Part shown: piece after piece, positions 26,889 to 36,647 of the stretch
Layout: the number at the start of each line of letters is the position of its first letter
How positions within the stretch are numbered: the stretch's first letter is position 1
DNA from: Curvibacter delicatus NBRC 14919
GTDB lineage: Bacteria > Pseudomonadota > Gammaproteobacteria > Burkholderiales > Burkholderiaceae_C
Length of the DNA: 64,000 nucleotides
Assembly (NCBI RefSeq): GCF_001592265.1
Contig: NZ_BCWP01000005.1
Coordinates: forward strand, 1 to 64,000
Reading direction: 5' to 3'
Notes under the pieces: model-generated
What the model saw: only the letters and a program-made list of their open reading frames with translations
Databases searched by the model: none
Told to the model about the DNA's origin: nothing
Translations under genes and position numbers: made by a program

Positions 26889-27872
26889 ATGAACAAGAAA
26901 AACATCACCCTGATCGCCGCCGGCAGCGCCGTGCTGGTCTTGTTGGGCCTGGGCGTCTGGCGCGCCGCGCAACCGGCGCCCGACGTCTTCCAGGGCCAGA
27001 TGGAAGCGCGTGAAACCGACATCGCGCCCAAGGTGCCGGGCCGTATTGCGCAGGTGCTGGTGAAAGAGGGGGATACAGTGCAGCCCGGCACCCCGCTCAT
27101 CCGCATGGACAGCCCCGAAGTCAATGCCAAGCTGGCGCAGGCCAGTGCCGCGCAGGAAGCGGCCAAGGCCGTTGCCGCCAAGGCGGAACGCGGCGCCCGC
27201 CCGCAGGAAATCGAGATGGCGCGCCTGCAATGGCAGCGCGCCGAGGCCGCGGCCGAACTGGCCGCCACCTCGTTCAAGCGCGTGGACGGACTGGCACGCG
27301 ACGGCCTGATCGCCGCCCAGAAGCGTGACGAGGCCGAAGCCAACAACAAGGCCTCGCGCGATGCCGCCGCTGCCGCCAAGGCGCAGTACGACATGGCACG
27401 CATCGGTGCCCGCCCCGAGGACAAGGCCGCCGCCAACGCACAGGCGCGCCAGGTGGCCGGCGTGGTGGCCGAGGTGGAAGCCGCCAAGGCCGAGACCGAA
27501 CTCAAGAGCCCGGTGGCCGGCGAAGTGGCCAAGGTGCTGGCCAAGGCCGGCGAACTCTCGCCGCAAGGCGTGGCCGTGGTCAGCGTGGTGGACCTGAAGG
27601 ACCAGTGGGTGGTGCTCAATGTGCGCGAGGACCGCTTGCAACGCTTTGCCATCGGTACCGAGTTCGATGCCGTGCTGCCGGCCCTGTCAACACCGGGCAC
27701 CAGCAAGGTCGTGCGCTTCAAGGTGTTCCATAGCGCGGCGCTGCCCGACTTTGCTACCTGGCGCGCCACGCGCAGCGGCCAGGGCTTCGACGCCCGGACC
27801 TTTGAAGTGCGGGCCCGGCCGCTGACGCCGATCGAAGGCGCACGTCCCGGCATGAGCGTGCTGGTGCAATAA
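26889..27872 (+). CDS. HlyD-family periplasmic adaptor
   Basis: Membrane-fusion protein of about 327 residues: one N-terminal membrane anchor (NITLIAAGSAVLVLLGLGVW), a biotinyl-lipoyl half-motif at GRIAQVLVKEGDTVQPGTPL, a long Ala-rich coiled coil and the second half-motif at SPVAGEVAKVLAKAGE. It should link the inner-membrane permeases to the TolC-like protein. ATG 26889 follows the tolC stop by 2 bp; a GTG at 26883 overlaps that stop. Confidence 0.92.
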   Translation: MNKKNITLIAAGSAVLVLLGLGVWRAAQPAPDVFQGQMEARETDIAPKVPGRIAQVLVKEGDTVQPGTPLIRMDSPEVNAKLAQASAAQEAAKAVAAKAERGARPQEIEMARLQWQRAEAAAELAATSFKRVDGLARDGLIAAQKRDEAEANNKASRDAAAAAKAQYDMARIGARPEDKAAANAQARQVAGVVAEVEAAKAETELKSPVAGEVAKVLAKAGELSPQGVAVVSVVDLKDQWVVLNVREDRLQRFAIGTEFDAVLPALSTPGTSKVVRFKVFHSAALPDFATWRATRSGQGFDARTFEVRARPLTPIEGARPGMSVLVQ

Positions 27873-27902
27873 ACACATCGCCCATCACTGGCCGCCCAAC
27901 GA

Positions 27903-29087
27903 GTGCATGCTGTGGGTTCGATAGCATCCAGCATCCGACGCGAAGCCGCCCTGCTGCGCCAGCGCCCATGGGACCTGGCCATGATCAGCTGGGTGCCGCT
28001 GCTAGCCGCCGCGTTGCTGTGGTGGATCTTCTCGGCCGGCCTGCCCACGCGTCTGCCCATCGGCGTGCTCGATGACGACCATTCCTCCCTCTCGCGCCAG
28101 CTGGTCCGCTTTCTCGACGCCACGCCCGGCCTGGTCGTGGCCCGGCGTTATGACAACCCGGCCGAAGCCGAGCACGCGCTGCGCCGCATTGATGTCTACG
28201 CCGTGGTCAGCATTCCTCGCGATTTCTCACGCGACGTGAAGCAGGGCCGCAGCGCGCAGGTCACGCTGCTGCACAACGCGCAACTGGGCACGCACTCCGG
28301 GCTGATCCAGCGCGACGTGCGCACCGCCAACGGCACGCTGTCTGCCGGCGTGGAAATGACGGCACGCAACAAGCGCGGCGAAGCGGCCCAAGGCGTGCGC
28401 ACCAGCATGGAGCCGGTGCGCGCCGGCATGGTGACACTGTTCAACACCTCGCTCGACTACGAGCAGTTCCTGGCTGCGGCACTGATCCCCGCGCTGCTGC
28501 ACATCCTGGCCATGACAGCCGGCGCCTGGACCGTGGGGCGCGAGCTGCGCGACCGCACCCTCGGCGACTGGCTCGGCCCGACGCCGGCCCTGGGCCAGAC
28601 GGCCGGTGCACTGCTCGGCAAGCTGCTGTGGCCCTGGCTCGGTCTGGGCGGGGTGGCCACGCTCGCCCTGCTCTGGATCACCTGGGGCCGCGGCTGGTAC
28701 CCACCGGGCTCGGTGCTGTGGACACTGGTGGCGCTGTGGGTGTTTCTGGCGCTGTCCATTGCCTTGGGGGCGCTGGCGTCTGCCGCCACGCGCTCCCTTC
28801 GCACCGCCTTGTCCGCCACCGGCTTCATCACGGCACCGGCATTTGCCTTCAGCGGTGTCGGTTTCCCGCTGCTGGCCATGCCCTGGGCGGCCCGGCTCTG
28901 GGCCCTGGCGCTGCCCTACACGCATTACATCCGGCTGCAGATGGAGCAGTTGCAGATGGGCGCGCCGCTCAGCGTTTCCGTCGCCACCCCGCTGTGGATG
29001 ACGCTGGCCACTGCCGTGCTGCTGGCCGCCTGCGTGCCCTTGCTGCGTGCCGCAGCGGCACAACCGGCCAGCTGGGGGAAACGCTAG
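27903..29087 (+). CDS. ABC-2-type permease (first of pair)
   Basis: Inner-membrane protein of 394 residues with the YhhJ/YbhS layout: one N-terminal helix, a large periplasmic domain and about five C-terminal helices. DDDHSSLSRQ in the periplasmic domain is shared with the next gene, so the two are paralogues that probably form a heterodimer. The start is a GTG at 27903. It ends directly before the next start. No ATPase gene is in the operon. Confidence 0.88.
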   Translation: MHAVGSIASSIRREAALLRQRPWDLAMISWVPLLAAALLWWIFSAGLPTRLPIGVLDDDHSSLSRQLVRFLDATPGLVVARRYDNPAEAEHALRRIDVYAVVSIPRDFSRDVKQGRSAQVTLLHNAQLGTHSGLIQRDVRTANGTLSAGVEMTARNKRGEAAQGVRTSMEPVRAGMVTLFNTSLDYEQFLAAALIPALLHILAMTAGAWTVGRELRDRTLGDWLGPTPALGQTAGALLGKLLWPWLGLGGVATLALLWITWGRGWYPPGSVLWTLVALWVFLALSIALGALASAATRSLRTALSATGFITAPAFAFSGVGFPLLAMPWAARLWALALPYTHYIRLQMEQLQMGAPLSVSVATPLWMTLATAVLLAACVPLLRAAAAQPASWGKR

Positions 29088-30230
29088 ATGCTGCGCACCA
29101 TCCTCCAGGCCTGGCAGGCCACGCTGGCAGCGGTGCTGCGCGACACCGGCGTGCTCTTGCTGCTGGTCGGTGCGCCGGTGCTCTACGGCTTCTTCTACCC
29201 CTGGCCCTACTCGCAGCAGGCCGTCACGCGCGTGCCGGTGGCGGTGGTGGACCTGGACCACAGCAGCCTGTCGCGCCAGATCACCCGCTTTGCCTCGGCC
29301 AACCCGCGCATCGATGTGCGCTGGGTCACCGGCGACCTGCAGCAGGCACAGCAGGCGCTGTGGCGCGGCGAGATCGAAGGCTTTGCCATCCTGCCGGCCG
29401 ACCTGAAACGCCAGGTGGTGCGCGGCAGTCCGGCCACCGTGACGGTCGAAGGCGACGGCGCCTACGCCCTGCTGAACAAGGCGGTGCTGTACGGTTTTGC
29501 TGAAGCGGTGGGCACGGTGTCCGCCGGGGTCGAGATCAAGAAGTTGCAGGCCGCCGGCCAGGGCGCGCGCCAGGCCATGGCCAGCCGCAGCCCCATCAAC
29601 ACCCAGATGGTGCCGCTCTTCAACCCGACCGAAGGCTACGGCAGCTACGTGGTGCCGGCCGTGGCCCTGCTCATCATCCAGCAGACGCTGCTCATGGGCG
29701 CGGCCCTGCTGGCCGGCACCTGGGCCGAGACCGGCGCCCACCGCGCCGATGCACGCACCTGGCTGGGCCGCCTCCTCGGCCTCTCGACGCTGGGCATGCT
29801 GTCGGGCCTGTTTTATGTCGGCTGGGTGTTCGAGTGGCAGGACTTTCCGCGCGGCGGCAACCCGTGGGGTGCGGTGGCGCTGCTGGCGCTTTATGCGCCG
29901 GCCATCAGCGCATTGGGCCTGCTGCTGGGCGTCTGGTTCCGCGACCGCGAGCGCGCCATGCAGGTGCTGCTGCTCACCGCCCTGCCGATGGCATTTCTCT
30001 CCGGTTTCTCATGGCCGGCCGAGACACTGCCAGCGCCCCTGCAGGCACTGCGCTGGCTGATCCCCAGCACCTCCGGCATCCAGGCTTCGCTGCGCCTGAA
30101 CCAGATGGGCGCCTCGCTGGCCGACGTGCTGCCGCAGTTGCTGACGCTGGGCGTGTTGGCGCTGCTGGCGGGCGGGTGCTTGATGTGGGTGGCGCGGTCT
30201 CGCGCCGATCTGGCGACTGCCAGCGAGTAA
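29088..30230 (+). CDS. ABC-2-type permease (second of pair)
   Basis: 380-residue permease with the same layout as the preceding one: N-terminal helix, periplasmic domain with DLDHSSLSRQITRFA, then five to six hydrophobic helices (e.g. WVARSRADL after the last). Last gene of the TolC/HlyD/permease operon. Together with its partner it would form the channel of a DrrB/YbhRS-type exporter; the ATP-hydrolysing subunit must come from elsewhere, or be dispensable. Confidence 0.88.
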   Translation: MLRTILQAWQATLAAVLRDTGVLLLLVGAPVLYGFFYPWPYSQQAVTRVPVAVVDLDHSSLSRQITRFASANPRIDVRWVTGDLQQAQQALWRGEIEGFAILPADLKRQVVRGSPATVTVEGDGAYALLNKAVLYGFAEAVGTVSAGVEIKKLQAAGQGARQAMASRSPINTQMVPLFNPTEGYGSYVVPAVALLIIQQTLLMGAALLAGTWAETGAHRADARTWLGRLLGLSTLGMLSGLFYVGWVFEWQDFPRGGNPWGAVALLALYAPAISALGLLLGVWFRDRERAMQVLLLTALPMAFLSGFSWPAETLPAPLQALRWLIPSTSGIQASLRLNQMGASLADVLPQLLTLGVLALLAGGCLMWVARSRADLATASE

Positions 30231-30353
30231 GCGCCTTCGGCGAACATGACCATCCTTCTTGAAAAGCTGACGGGTGGCCCGTTTCAGAAGATAGCCAGAC
30301 AACGTTGCGGCAAGAAAATGGCCCGGTCGTGATCAAGCTGCCAAAATGTCAGC

Positions 30354-31178
30354 ATGAGTGCCCCGAATACGCCAAGAACCAATCCCTCTTTCCCCATCGA
30401 TTTTGTGCCGCTGGCCGGCACACCCCGTGACTGCGAGGATTGCGGCAAAGCCGAGCGGGTGGGGTTCCAGTTTGATTATGCCTACCAGCCCATTGTGGAT
30501 GTCGATCGCAGAACGGTGTTTGCGCACGAGGCTTTGGTTCGCGGACCCAACGGCGAAGGTGCGATGTCCGTGCTGTCGCAAGTCAACGAACAGAACCGCT
30601 ACCGCTTCGACCAGGCCTGCCGGGTCAAGGCCATCAAAGGCGCCAGCCTGCTGCAGATCCAGGAGCACATCTCCATCAATTTCCTGCCGAACGCGATCTA
30701 CAAACCGGAGATGTGCATCCGCACCACGCTGGAGGCGGCGAGGACCCATGCTTTTCCGCTGGAGCGCATCATCTTCGAGGTGACCGAAGGGGAGCGGATT
30801 GAGGACGGTCCCTGGTTTGCCGAGATTCTGCGGGAGTACAAGCGTTGCGGTTTCAAAACCGCCATCGACGACTTTGGGGCCGGTTATGCCGGAATGAAGC
30901 TGCTGGCGGACTTTCAGCCCGACATCATCAAGATCGACATGGATCTGATCCGGAACGTGGACACCAATCCGGCACGTCAGGCCATTGTGCGGAACCTGGT
31001 CCGCCTGTGCGAAGAGATGAAGATCCAGGTGGTTGCCGAGGGCATTGAAACCCTGGCGGAGCGGGACTTCCTCTACGACGCCGGCATCCATCTGATGCAA
31101 GGCTACCTGTTAGCCAAACCGGCATTTCGTGCCACGGCAGCCGTCGATCCTTCGGTCTTTCCCGTTTCATCACGCTGA
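30354..31178 (+). CDS. EAL-domain cyclic-di-GMP phosphodiesterase
   Basis: Stand-alone EAL protein of 274 residues that probably hydrolyses c-di-GMP. The catalytic set looks complete: EALVRG (EAL), ISINFLP (Asn), IFEVTE (Glu), IDDFGAGYAG (Asp-Asp), IIKIDMDLI (Lys) and VAEGIET (Glu). A short N-terminal leader carries CEDCGK, a Cys pair seen before some EAL domains. There is no GGDEF domain. The chemoreceptor gene follows, so a role in motility control is plausible. Confidence 0.92.
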   Translation: MSAPNTPRTNPSFPIDFVPLAGTPRDCEDCGKAERVGFQFDYAYQPIVDVDRRTVFAHEALVRGPNGEGAMSVLSQVNEQNRYRFDQACRVKAIKGASLLQIQEHISINFLPNAIYKPEMCIRTTLEAARTHAFPLERIIFEVTEGERIEDGPWFAEILREYKRCGFKTAIDDFGAGYAGMKLLADFQPDIIKIDMDLIRNVDTNPARQAIVRNLVRLCEEMKIQVVAEGIETLAERDFLYDAGIHLMQGYLLAKPAFRATAAVDPSVFPVSSR

Positions 31179-31301
31179 CCCTTGCTGGCGCAGGGTCAGT
31201 TGGAAAGATGGCGGGCGGCCCTCAACCGCGCAACAGGCCTCAGAAGACAGCGCTCATGCACCGCATAAGTGCAGACGCATATACCCACACGTCCCGCAGG
31301 T

Positions 31302-31338
31302 TCATTTTTCAGTTTGTCCTAGACAAAACTGAAAATGA
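31302..31338. terminator. Long AT-rich hairpin between the EAL and chemoreceptor genes
   Basis: Imperfect inverted repeat: left arm TCATTTTTCAGTTTGTC, right arm GACAAAACTGAAAATGA, with a 3-base loop CTA. It lies 124 bp after the EAL stop and 79 bp before the chemoreceptor start. It could be a bidirectional terminator or an operator; the T-runs lie inside the arms, not after the stem, so intrinsic termination is not certain. Confidence 0.5.
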
Positions 31339-31416
31339 GTACGATCCGTGCACTGAATGATGCAGTTCCTTTGCTGCACCACCAAGCCGTTCCGGAAACC
31401 GTTACCAGGACCATCC

Positions 31417-33030
31417 ATGAAGAATCTGACTGTTCGTGCCAAGCTGTCTCTGGCATTTGGGGGCCTCATCTTGATGGTCCTGTCGATTGCCGGTTTTGCC
31501 GTCACCGGCCTTGCGGATGCCAATGCGCGTTTTGAAAATTACGTCAACGGCATCAATGCGCAAGCAAGTGCTGCTGCACGGGTTCGCGCCGCGATTGATC
31601 TGCGCGCGATTGCGGCACGCAATCTGGTGCTCGTCACCAAAGCCGAAGACCTGGCGCTTGAAAAACAGATTGTGCAGAAGGCCCATGCGGATGCCACCCA
31701 GAACCTGACCCAGCTGAAACAGCTCGCTGACACCGGCGAGGCCCCTGCCGATGCCCGAAAGATGATCGATGAGATTTCTCGAGTCGAGCAGGCTTATGCA
31801 CCGGTGGCGCTCAACATTGTGGACCTTGCACTGAACCGCAAGCACGAGGCCGCGATCGAGAAGATGAACAACGAATGTCGCCCACTGCTGGCAGCACTCA
31901 TCAAAGCGACCGACAACTATGCCGAATTCACGGAAGCCCGGGCAGGAGACCAGATCAAGAAGGCCATGGAGGAATACGCGTCCCAGCGCAATCGCCTGGT
32001 GGCGGTCTGCTTGCTGGCCGTGGTCTTGGCCGTTGTCGCGGGCATGCTGATCACACGGAATCTGTCGCGTGATCTGGGGGCCGAACCCACTGAGTTGCGC
32101 CGTGTCGTCAATCAGGTGGCCGATGGCGATCTGACGACGGCGGTTCAGGTTCGTGCGGGTGACGAAGGGAGCGTGCTGGCCGCCGTCGGCCGCATGCAGG
32201 CATCGCTCACGCAGATTGTGTCCTCGGTCCGCCAAGGCGCAGAAGAAGTCTCCAGCGCATCGGAACAGATTTCCAGCGGCAACGCCGAGTTGTCGGCGCG
32301 CACCGAAAGCCAGGCCAGTTCCCTGGAACAGACCGCGGCGTCGATGGAGCAATTCAGCTCTACCGTCAAGCAAAACGCCGACAACGCACGTCAGGCGAAT
32401 GAACTGGCACAAAGTGCCAGCGCCGTTGCCGAACATGGCGGAGAGGTTGTGGGCAAGGTCGTGGACACGATGCGGGGCATCAATGACAGCTCACGCAAGA
32501 TTGCCGACATCATCAGCGTGATCGACGGCATCGCCTTTCAGACCAACATCCTCGCCCTGAATGCAGCGGTGGAAGCCGCGCGCGCCGGGGAACAAGGCCG
32601 GGGTTTCGCGGTGGTCGCCAGCGAAGTGCGCAGTCTGGCGGGCCGCAGCTCCGAGGCGGCGCGGGAGATCAAGGCGCTGATCACGGATAGCGTGACGCGC
32701 GTGGAGCAGGGGGCGGTGCTGGTCGACGATGCGGGCAGAACCATGGCCGATATCGTTTCGGGTATCCGGAACGTCGCGGAAATCATCGGCGAAATCTCGG
32801 TCGCCAGCCGTGAGCAAAGCCAGGGTGTCACCCAGGTTGGCGAGGCGGTCAGCCACATGGACCAGTCCACCCAGCAGAATGCCGCCATGGTGGAAGAGAT
32901 GGCGGCTTCTGCCGCCAACATGTACGCCAAGGCACACGAGCTGGTGAAATCCGTGGCGATTTTCAGGCTGGCAGACAGCCGAGGTTCTCACTCGCTCGGA
33001 TACGCCGCACCCGCGCTGCTGACCCGTTGA
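31417..33030 (+). CDS. Methyl-accepting chemotaxis protein
   Basis: Transmembrane chemoreceptor of about 537 residues. N-terminal helix ([20 protein letters not shown]), a periplasmic four-helix-bundle domain of ~150 residues, a second helix ([14 protein letters not shown]), HAMP ([20 protein letters not shown]) and the cytoplasmic signalling hairpin with its invariant tip [20 protein letters not shown]. No C-terminal NWETF-type CheR tether. ATG 31417 gives a normal receptor N-terminus with an AGGA upstream; the longer frame is not supported. Ligand unknown. Confidence 0.93.
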   Translation: MKNLTVRAKLSLAFGGLILMVLSIAGFAVTGLADANARFENYVNGINAQASAAARVRAAIDLRAIAARNLVLVTKAEDLALEKQIVQKAHADATQNLTQLKQLADTGEAPADARKMIDEISRVEQAYAPVALNIVDLALNRKHEAAIEKMNNECRPLLAALIKATDNYAEFTEARAGDQIKKAMEEYASQRNRLVAVCLLAVVLAVVAGMLITRNLSRDLGAEPTELRRVVNQVADGDLTTAVQVRAGDEGSVLAAVGRMQASLTQIVSSVRQGAEEVSSASEQISSGNAELSARTESQASSLEQTAASMEQFSSTVKQNADNARQANELAQSASAVAEHGGEVVGKVVDTMRGINDSSRKIADIISVIDGIAFQTNILALNAAVEAARAGEQGRGFAVVASEVRSLAGRSSEAAREIKALITDSVTRVEQGAVLVDDAGRTMADIVSGIRNVAEIIGEISVASREQSQGVTQVGEAVSHMDQSTQQNAAMVEEMAASAANMYAKAHELVKSVAIFRLADSRGSHSLGYAAPALLTR

Positions 33031-33146
33031 CCGCGGCCAGCGAGCCCCGGCGCCAACAAGGCCCTGGGGCATGAACCAGCCCCCTCACGCCATCCCGGGG
33101 CAACGGCCGCACACCCTCGCTGCCGCGCAAAGCTAAACTGCCATCC

Positions 33147-34412
33147 ATGGAAATTTACATGGTGGGTGGAGCGGTCCGTGATGCCTTGCTTGGCTTGCCC
33201 GTGAAGGATCACGACTGGGTTGTGGTGGGGGCCACGCCCGAGGAGATGACGGCGCGCGGTTTTGTGCCGGTGGGTAAGGACTTCCCGGTGTTCCTGCACC
33301 CCGAGACCAAGCAGGAATACGCGCTGGCGCGCACCGAGCGCAAGACGGCGCGTGGTTACAAGGGTTTCGCCATCCACACCTCGCCCGAGGTGACGCTGGA
33401 GGAAGATCTGGCACGGCGCGATCTCACTATCAATTCGATAGCTGTCCGCGCAGACAATACAAGGCCAGATGGCACTTTCGACCTTGAACACCTGACCGAC
33501 CCCTTCAACGGTCGGCAGGACGTGGCCGACAAGGTGTTCCGCCACGTGACACCGGCCTTCCGCGAGGACCCGGTGCGCATCCTGCGCGTGGCCCGCCTGT
33601 CAGCGCGTTTCACCGACTTCACCGTGGCGCCCGAAACCCTGACGCTGATGCGCCACATGGTGGAGGACGGCGAGGCCGACCACCTGGTGGCCGAGCGCGT
33701 CTGGCAGGAGCTCAGCCGCGGCCTGATGGAAGCCAAGCCCTCGCGCATGTTCGAGGTGCTGCGTGCCTGCGGCGCCCTCAAACGCCTGCTGCCGGAGGTG
33801 GACCGCCTGTGGGGCGTGCCGCAACCGGAGCAGCATCACCCCGAGATCGACACCGGCGTGCACCTGATGATGGTGCTGGACTCGGCCGCGCATCTGGGCG
33901 CGTCGCTGGCCGTGCGCTTCGCCTGCCTGGGGCATGACCTCGGCAAGGGCACCACCGACCCCGAGGCGCTGCCACGCCACATCGGCCACGAGGGGCGCAG
34001 TGCACGTTTGCTCAAAGACCTGTGCGAACGCCTGCGCGTGCCGGTGGACTGCCGCGAGCTGGCCGACGTGGTGGCGCGCGAGCACGGCAACATCCACCGT
34101 AGCGGCGACCTGGGGGCAGCGGCGCTGGTGCGCCTGCTGGAACGCTGCGACGCCATCCGCAAGCCGCAGCGCTTTGCCGAGATCCTGCAGGCCTGCGCCT
34201 GCGACGCACGCGGCCGCCTGGGACGCGCGGACGAGGACTACCCGCAGGCCCGTCGGCTGCAGGGCGTGCTCGACGTGGTGCTGGGCGTGGCCACCCACAC
34301 CGTCGCCGAACACGCCATGGCGCAAGGACACAAGGGCAAGAAAGTCGGCGAACTGATCCACGCCGCGCGCACCGACGCCGTGGCCCGCCATCTAGCCACG
34401 CTCGAACCGTGA
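33147..34412 (+). CDS. cca: CCA-adding tRNA nucleotidyltransferase
   Basis: Adds or repairs the 3' CCA of tRNAs (bacterial multifunctional type, 421 residues). The head domain shows VGGAVRDALLG, DHDWVVVGATPEEM and EEDLARRDLTINSIA; an HD domain with GHDLGKG lies in the C-terminal half. The stretch at residues ~96-115, directly after TINSIA, is longer than in the homologues I know and coincides with a dispersed repeat (33427-33474) read in frame, so the repeat seems to have lengthened a surface loop. Confidence 0.95.
   Translation: MEIYMVGGAVRDALLGLPVKDHDWVVVGATPEEMTARGFVPVGKDFPVFLHPETKQEYALARTERKTARGYKGFAIHTSPEVTLEEDLARRDLTINSIAVRADNTRPDGTFDLEHLTDPFNGRQDVADKVFRHVTPAFREDPVRILRVARLSARFTDFTVAPETLTLMRHMVEDGEADHLVAERVWQELSRGLMEAKPSRMFEVLRACGALKRLLPEVDRLWGVPQPEQHHPEIDTGVHLMMVLDSAAHLGASLAVRFACLGHDLGKGTTDPEALPRHIGHEGRSARLLKDLCERLRVPVDCRELADVVAREHGNIHRSGDLGAAALVRLLERCDAIRKPQRFAEILQACACDARGRLGRADEDYPQARRLQGVLDVVLGVATHTVAEHAMAQGHKGKKVGELIHAARTDAVARHLATLEP
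33427..33474 (+). repeat. Dispersed TATYA-TAGCT repeat, copy inside cca
   Basis: Starts CTATCAATTCGATAGCTG and continues with GCGCAGA and GGCCAGATGGC. It shares the TAT(C/T)A-n-TAGCT core, then GCG and a purine-rich end, with the copies at 40233, 44036 and 52218. From memory this resembles a repeat abundant in Comamonadaceae. Here it is translated in frame without disturbing cca. Confidence 0.6.
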
Positions 34413-34427
34413 ACTCACCTATCTGCC

Positions 34428-36488
34428 ATGCCTGACACCGCCACCTCATCCACTCTGGTTCGGGGCGCCTGCCCGCACGACTGCCCCGACACCTGCGCCC
34501 TGCTGACGCAGGTGGAGAACGGTGTGGCCGTCAAGGTCAGCGGCAACCCGGCGCACCGCCACACCGACGGCGTGCTGTGCGCCAAGGTGTCGAAGTACAC
34601 CGAACGCACCTACCACCCCGAACGCCTGCTGCACCCGCTGCGCCGCGTGGGCCCCAAGGGCAGCGGGCAGTTCGAGCGCATCAGCTGGGACGAGGCGCTG
34701 CGCGAGATCGCGGCGCGGCTGGGCTCCATCGCGCAGCGCAACCCCGAGGCCATCCTGCCCTACAGCTACGCCGGCACCATGGGCCTGGTGCAGGGCGAAG
34801 CGATGGCGGGGCGCTTCTTCCACCGGCTCGGTGCCTCGCTGCTGGAGCGCACCATCTGCGCGGCCGCCGGTGGCGCGGGCCTGACGCACACGCTGGGCGG
34901 CAAACTCGGCATGCGGGTGGAGTTCTTCGCCGAAGCGAAACTGATCCTGATCTGGGGCAGCAACTCGATCGGCAGCAACCTGCACTTCTGGCGCTTGGCG
35001 CAGGAAGCCAAACGACGTGGCGCCAAGCTGGTCTGCATCGACCCGCGCCGCAGCGAAACGGCCGAAAAGTGCCATGTGCACCTGGCCTTGCGTCCGGGCA
35101 CCGATGCGGCGCTGGCGCTGGCACTCATGCATGAGCTGATCCGGCACGATTGGCTGGACCATGACTACATTGAGCACCACACCGTAGGCTGGGCCGCATT
35201 GCGCGAACGCGCGCTGCAATGGCCACCCGAACGCGCCGCCGAGGTCTGCGGCCTGGCCGTGCAACAGATTCGCGACCTGGCGCACGACTACGGCCAGTGC
35301 TTGGTACGCGGCGAGCCGGCCGCCATCCGGCTTAACTACGGCATGCAGCGCGTGCACGGCGGCGGCAACGCGGCCCGCGCCGTGGCCTGCCTGCCTGCGC
35401 TCATTGGCGCCTGGCGCCACCGCGCCGGCGGCGTGCTGCTGAGCAGCTCCGGTGCGTTTCCCACGCGCCACGCCGCCCTGCAGCGCCCCGACCTGCTGGG
35501 ACCGCGGCGCCCGCGCCTGCTCAACATGAGCACCATCGGCGACATCCTGCAGCACCCGGGTGATACAGCCTGGGGGCCGAAGGTGGAAGCACTGCTGGTC
35601 TACAACAGCAACCCGGTGGCGGTGGCGCCCGAATCGGGGGCCGTGGTGCGCGGCTTTGCGCGCGACGACCTGTTCACCGTGGTGCTGGAGCATTTCATGA
35701 CCGACACCGCCGATTACGCCGACATCGTGCTGCCGGCCACCACGCAGCTGGAGCACTGGGACATCCACACGTCCTACGGTCACACCGATGTGCTGCTGAA
35801 CCGCCCCGCCATTGCCCCCCTGGGCGAGGCGCGCAGCAACACGCAGATCTTCCGCGACCTGGCGCAGGCCATGGGTTTCGATGACCCCTGTTTTGCCGAC
35901 AGCGACGAAACGTTGTGCCGCACCGCCTTCGACGGCGTACTCGACTTCGAGGTGTTGCTGCGCGACGGCTTTGCCAGCCTGCCGCTGCCGGAAGCACCCT
36001 TTGCACAAGGCCATTTCCCTACGCCCTCGGGCCGCTGCGAGTTCTACAGCGTAGCGCTGCAGCGCAGCCAGGGTGACGGCCTGCCGGACCATGTGCCCAA
36101 CCACGAAACAGCCGGCAGTGACGCCCGCTACCCGCTGGCGATGATCTCGCCGCCGGCGCGCAACTTCCTCAACTCGACCTTCGTCAACGTACGGAGCCTG
36201 CGCAACATCGAAGGCGAGCCGGTGCTGGAGATGCACGCCAGCGATGCCACCGCACGCGGCCTGCGCGACGGCCAGACGGTGCGCGTCTTCAATGACCGCG
36301 GCAGCTACCACTGCGTGCTGCGCATCAACGGCCGCGCGCGCGAGGGCGTGGTCAACAGCCTGGGCATCTGGTGGCGCAAGCTGGGCCTGAACGGCACCAA
36401 CGTCAACGAACTGACCAGCCAGAAACTGACCGACCTCGGCCATGGCCCCGTGTTCTATGACTGCCTGGTGGAAGTAAGCGCCGCCTGA
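34428..36488 (+). CDS. Molybdopterin oxidoreductase with one [4Fe-4S] cluster
   Basis: Large subunit of the DMSO-reductase/formate-dehydrogenase superfamily, 686 residues, cytoplasmic (no Tat signal). N-terminal cluster motif CPHDCPDTCAL with the fourth Cys in DGVLCAKV; then the molybdopterin-binding core with IWGSNSIGSN and VYNSNPVAVAP, and a C-terminal dinucleotide-binding domain (FLNSTFVNV, VRVFNDRG). The Mo ligand may be the Cys in RTICAAAGG, judged from position only. No partner subunit is encoded nearby, so it probably uses a soluble donor or acceptor. Substrate unknown. Confidence 0.88.
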   Translation: MPDTATSSTLVRGACPHDCPDTCALLTQVENGVAVKVSGNPAHRHTDGVLCAKVSKYTERTYHPERLLHPLRRVGPKGSGQFERISWDEALREIAARLGSIAQRNPEAILPYSYAGTMGLVQGEAMAGRFFHRLGASLLERTICAAAGGAGLTHTLGGKLGMRVEFFAEAKLILIWGSNSIGSNLHFWRLAQEAKRRGAKLVCIDPRRSETAEKCHVHLALRPGTDAALALALMHELIRHDWLDHDYIEHHTVGWAALRERALQWPPERAAEVCGLAVQQIRDLAHDYGQCLVRGEPAAIRLNYGMQRVHGGGNAARAVACLPALIGAWRHRAGGVLLSSSGAFPTRHAALQRPDLLGPRRPRLLNMSTIGDILQHPGDTAWGPKVEALLVYNSNPVAVAPESGAVVRGFARDDLFTVVLEHFMTDTADYADIVLPATTQLEHWDIHTSYGHTDVLLNRPAIAPLGEARSNTQIFRDLAQAMGFDDPCFADSDETLCRTAFDGVLDFEVLLRDGFASLPLPEAPFAQGHFPTPSGRCEFYSVALQRSQGDGLPDHVPNHETAGSDARYPLAMISPPARNFLNSTFVNVRSLRNIEGEPVLEMHASDATARGLRDGQTVRVFNDRGSYHCVLRINGRAREGVVNSLGIWWRKLGLNGTNVNELTSQKLTDLGHGPVFYDCLVEVSAA

Positions 36489-36647
36489 CTTCCATTGCCA
36501 ACCACCTTCGGGCCATGCCGTGGCAGCTTGATGCATGGCAGCTCGGGATGGGGTGTAGTCCTACTTTCCTTGATGCACATCAGGTTTCCAACAAGCGTCC
36601 TTCGGCAGAATTCCCCCTACTCGAAGTAGTCGTATTGGGAGGGCCGT

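Noticed and set aside
34446-36536. 696-codon antisense frame opposite the molybdopterin oxidoreductase
   Set aside because: Composition (His/Gln/Val-rich, no motifs) is that of a shadow frame; the plus-strand frame has all family motifs.
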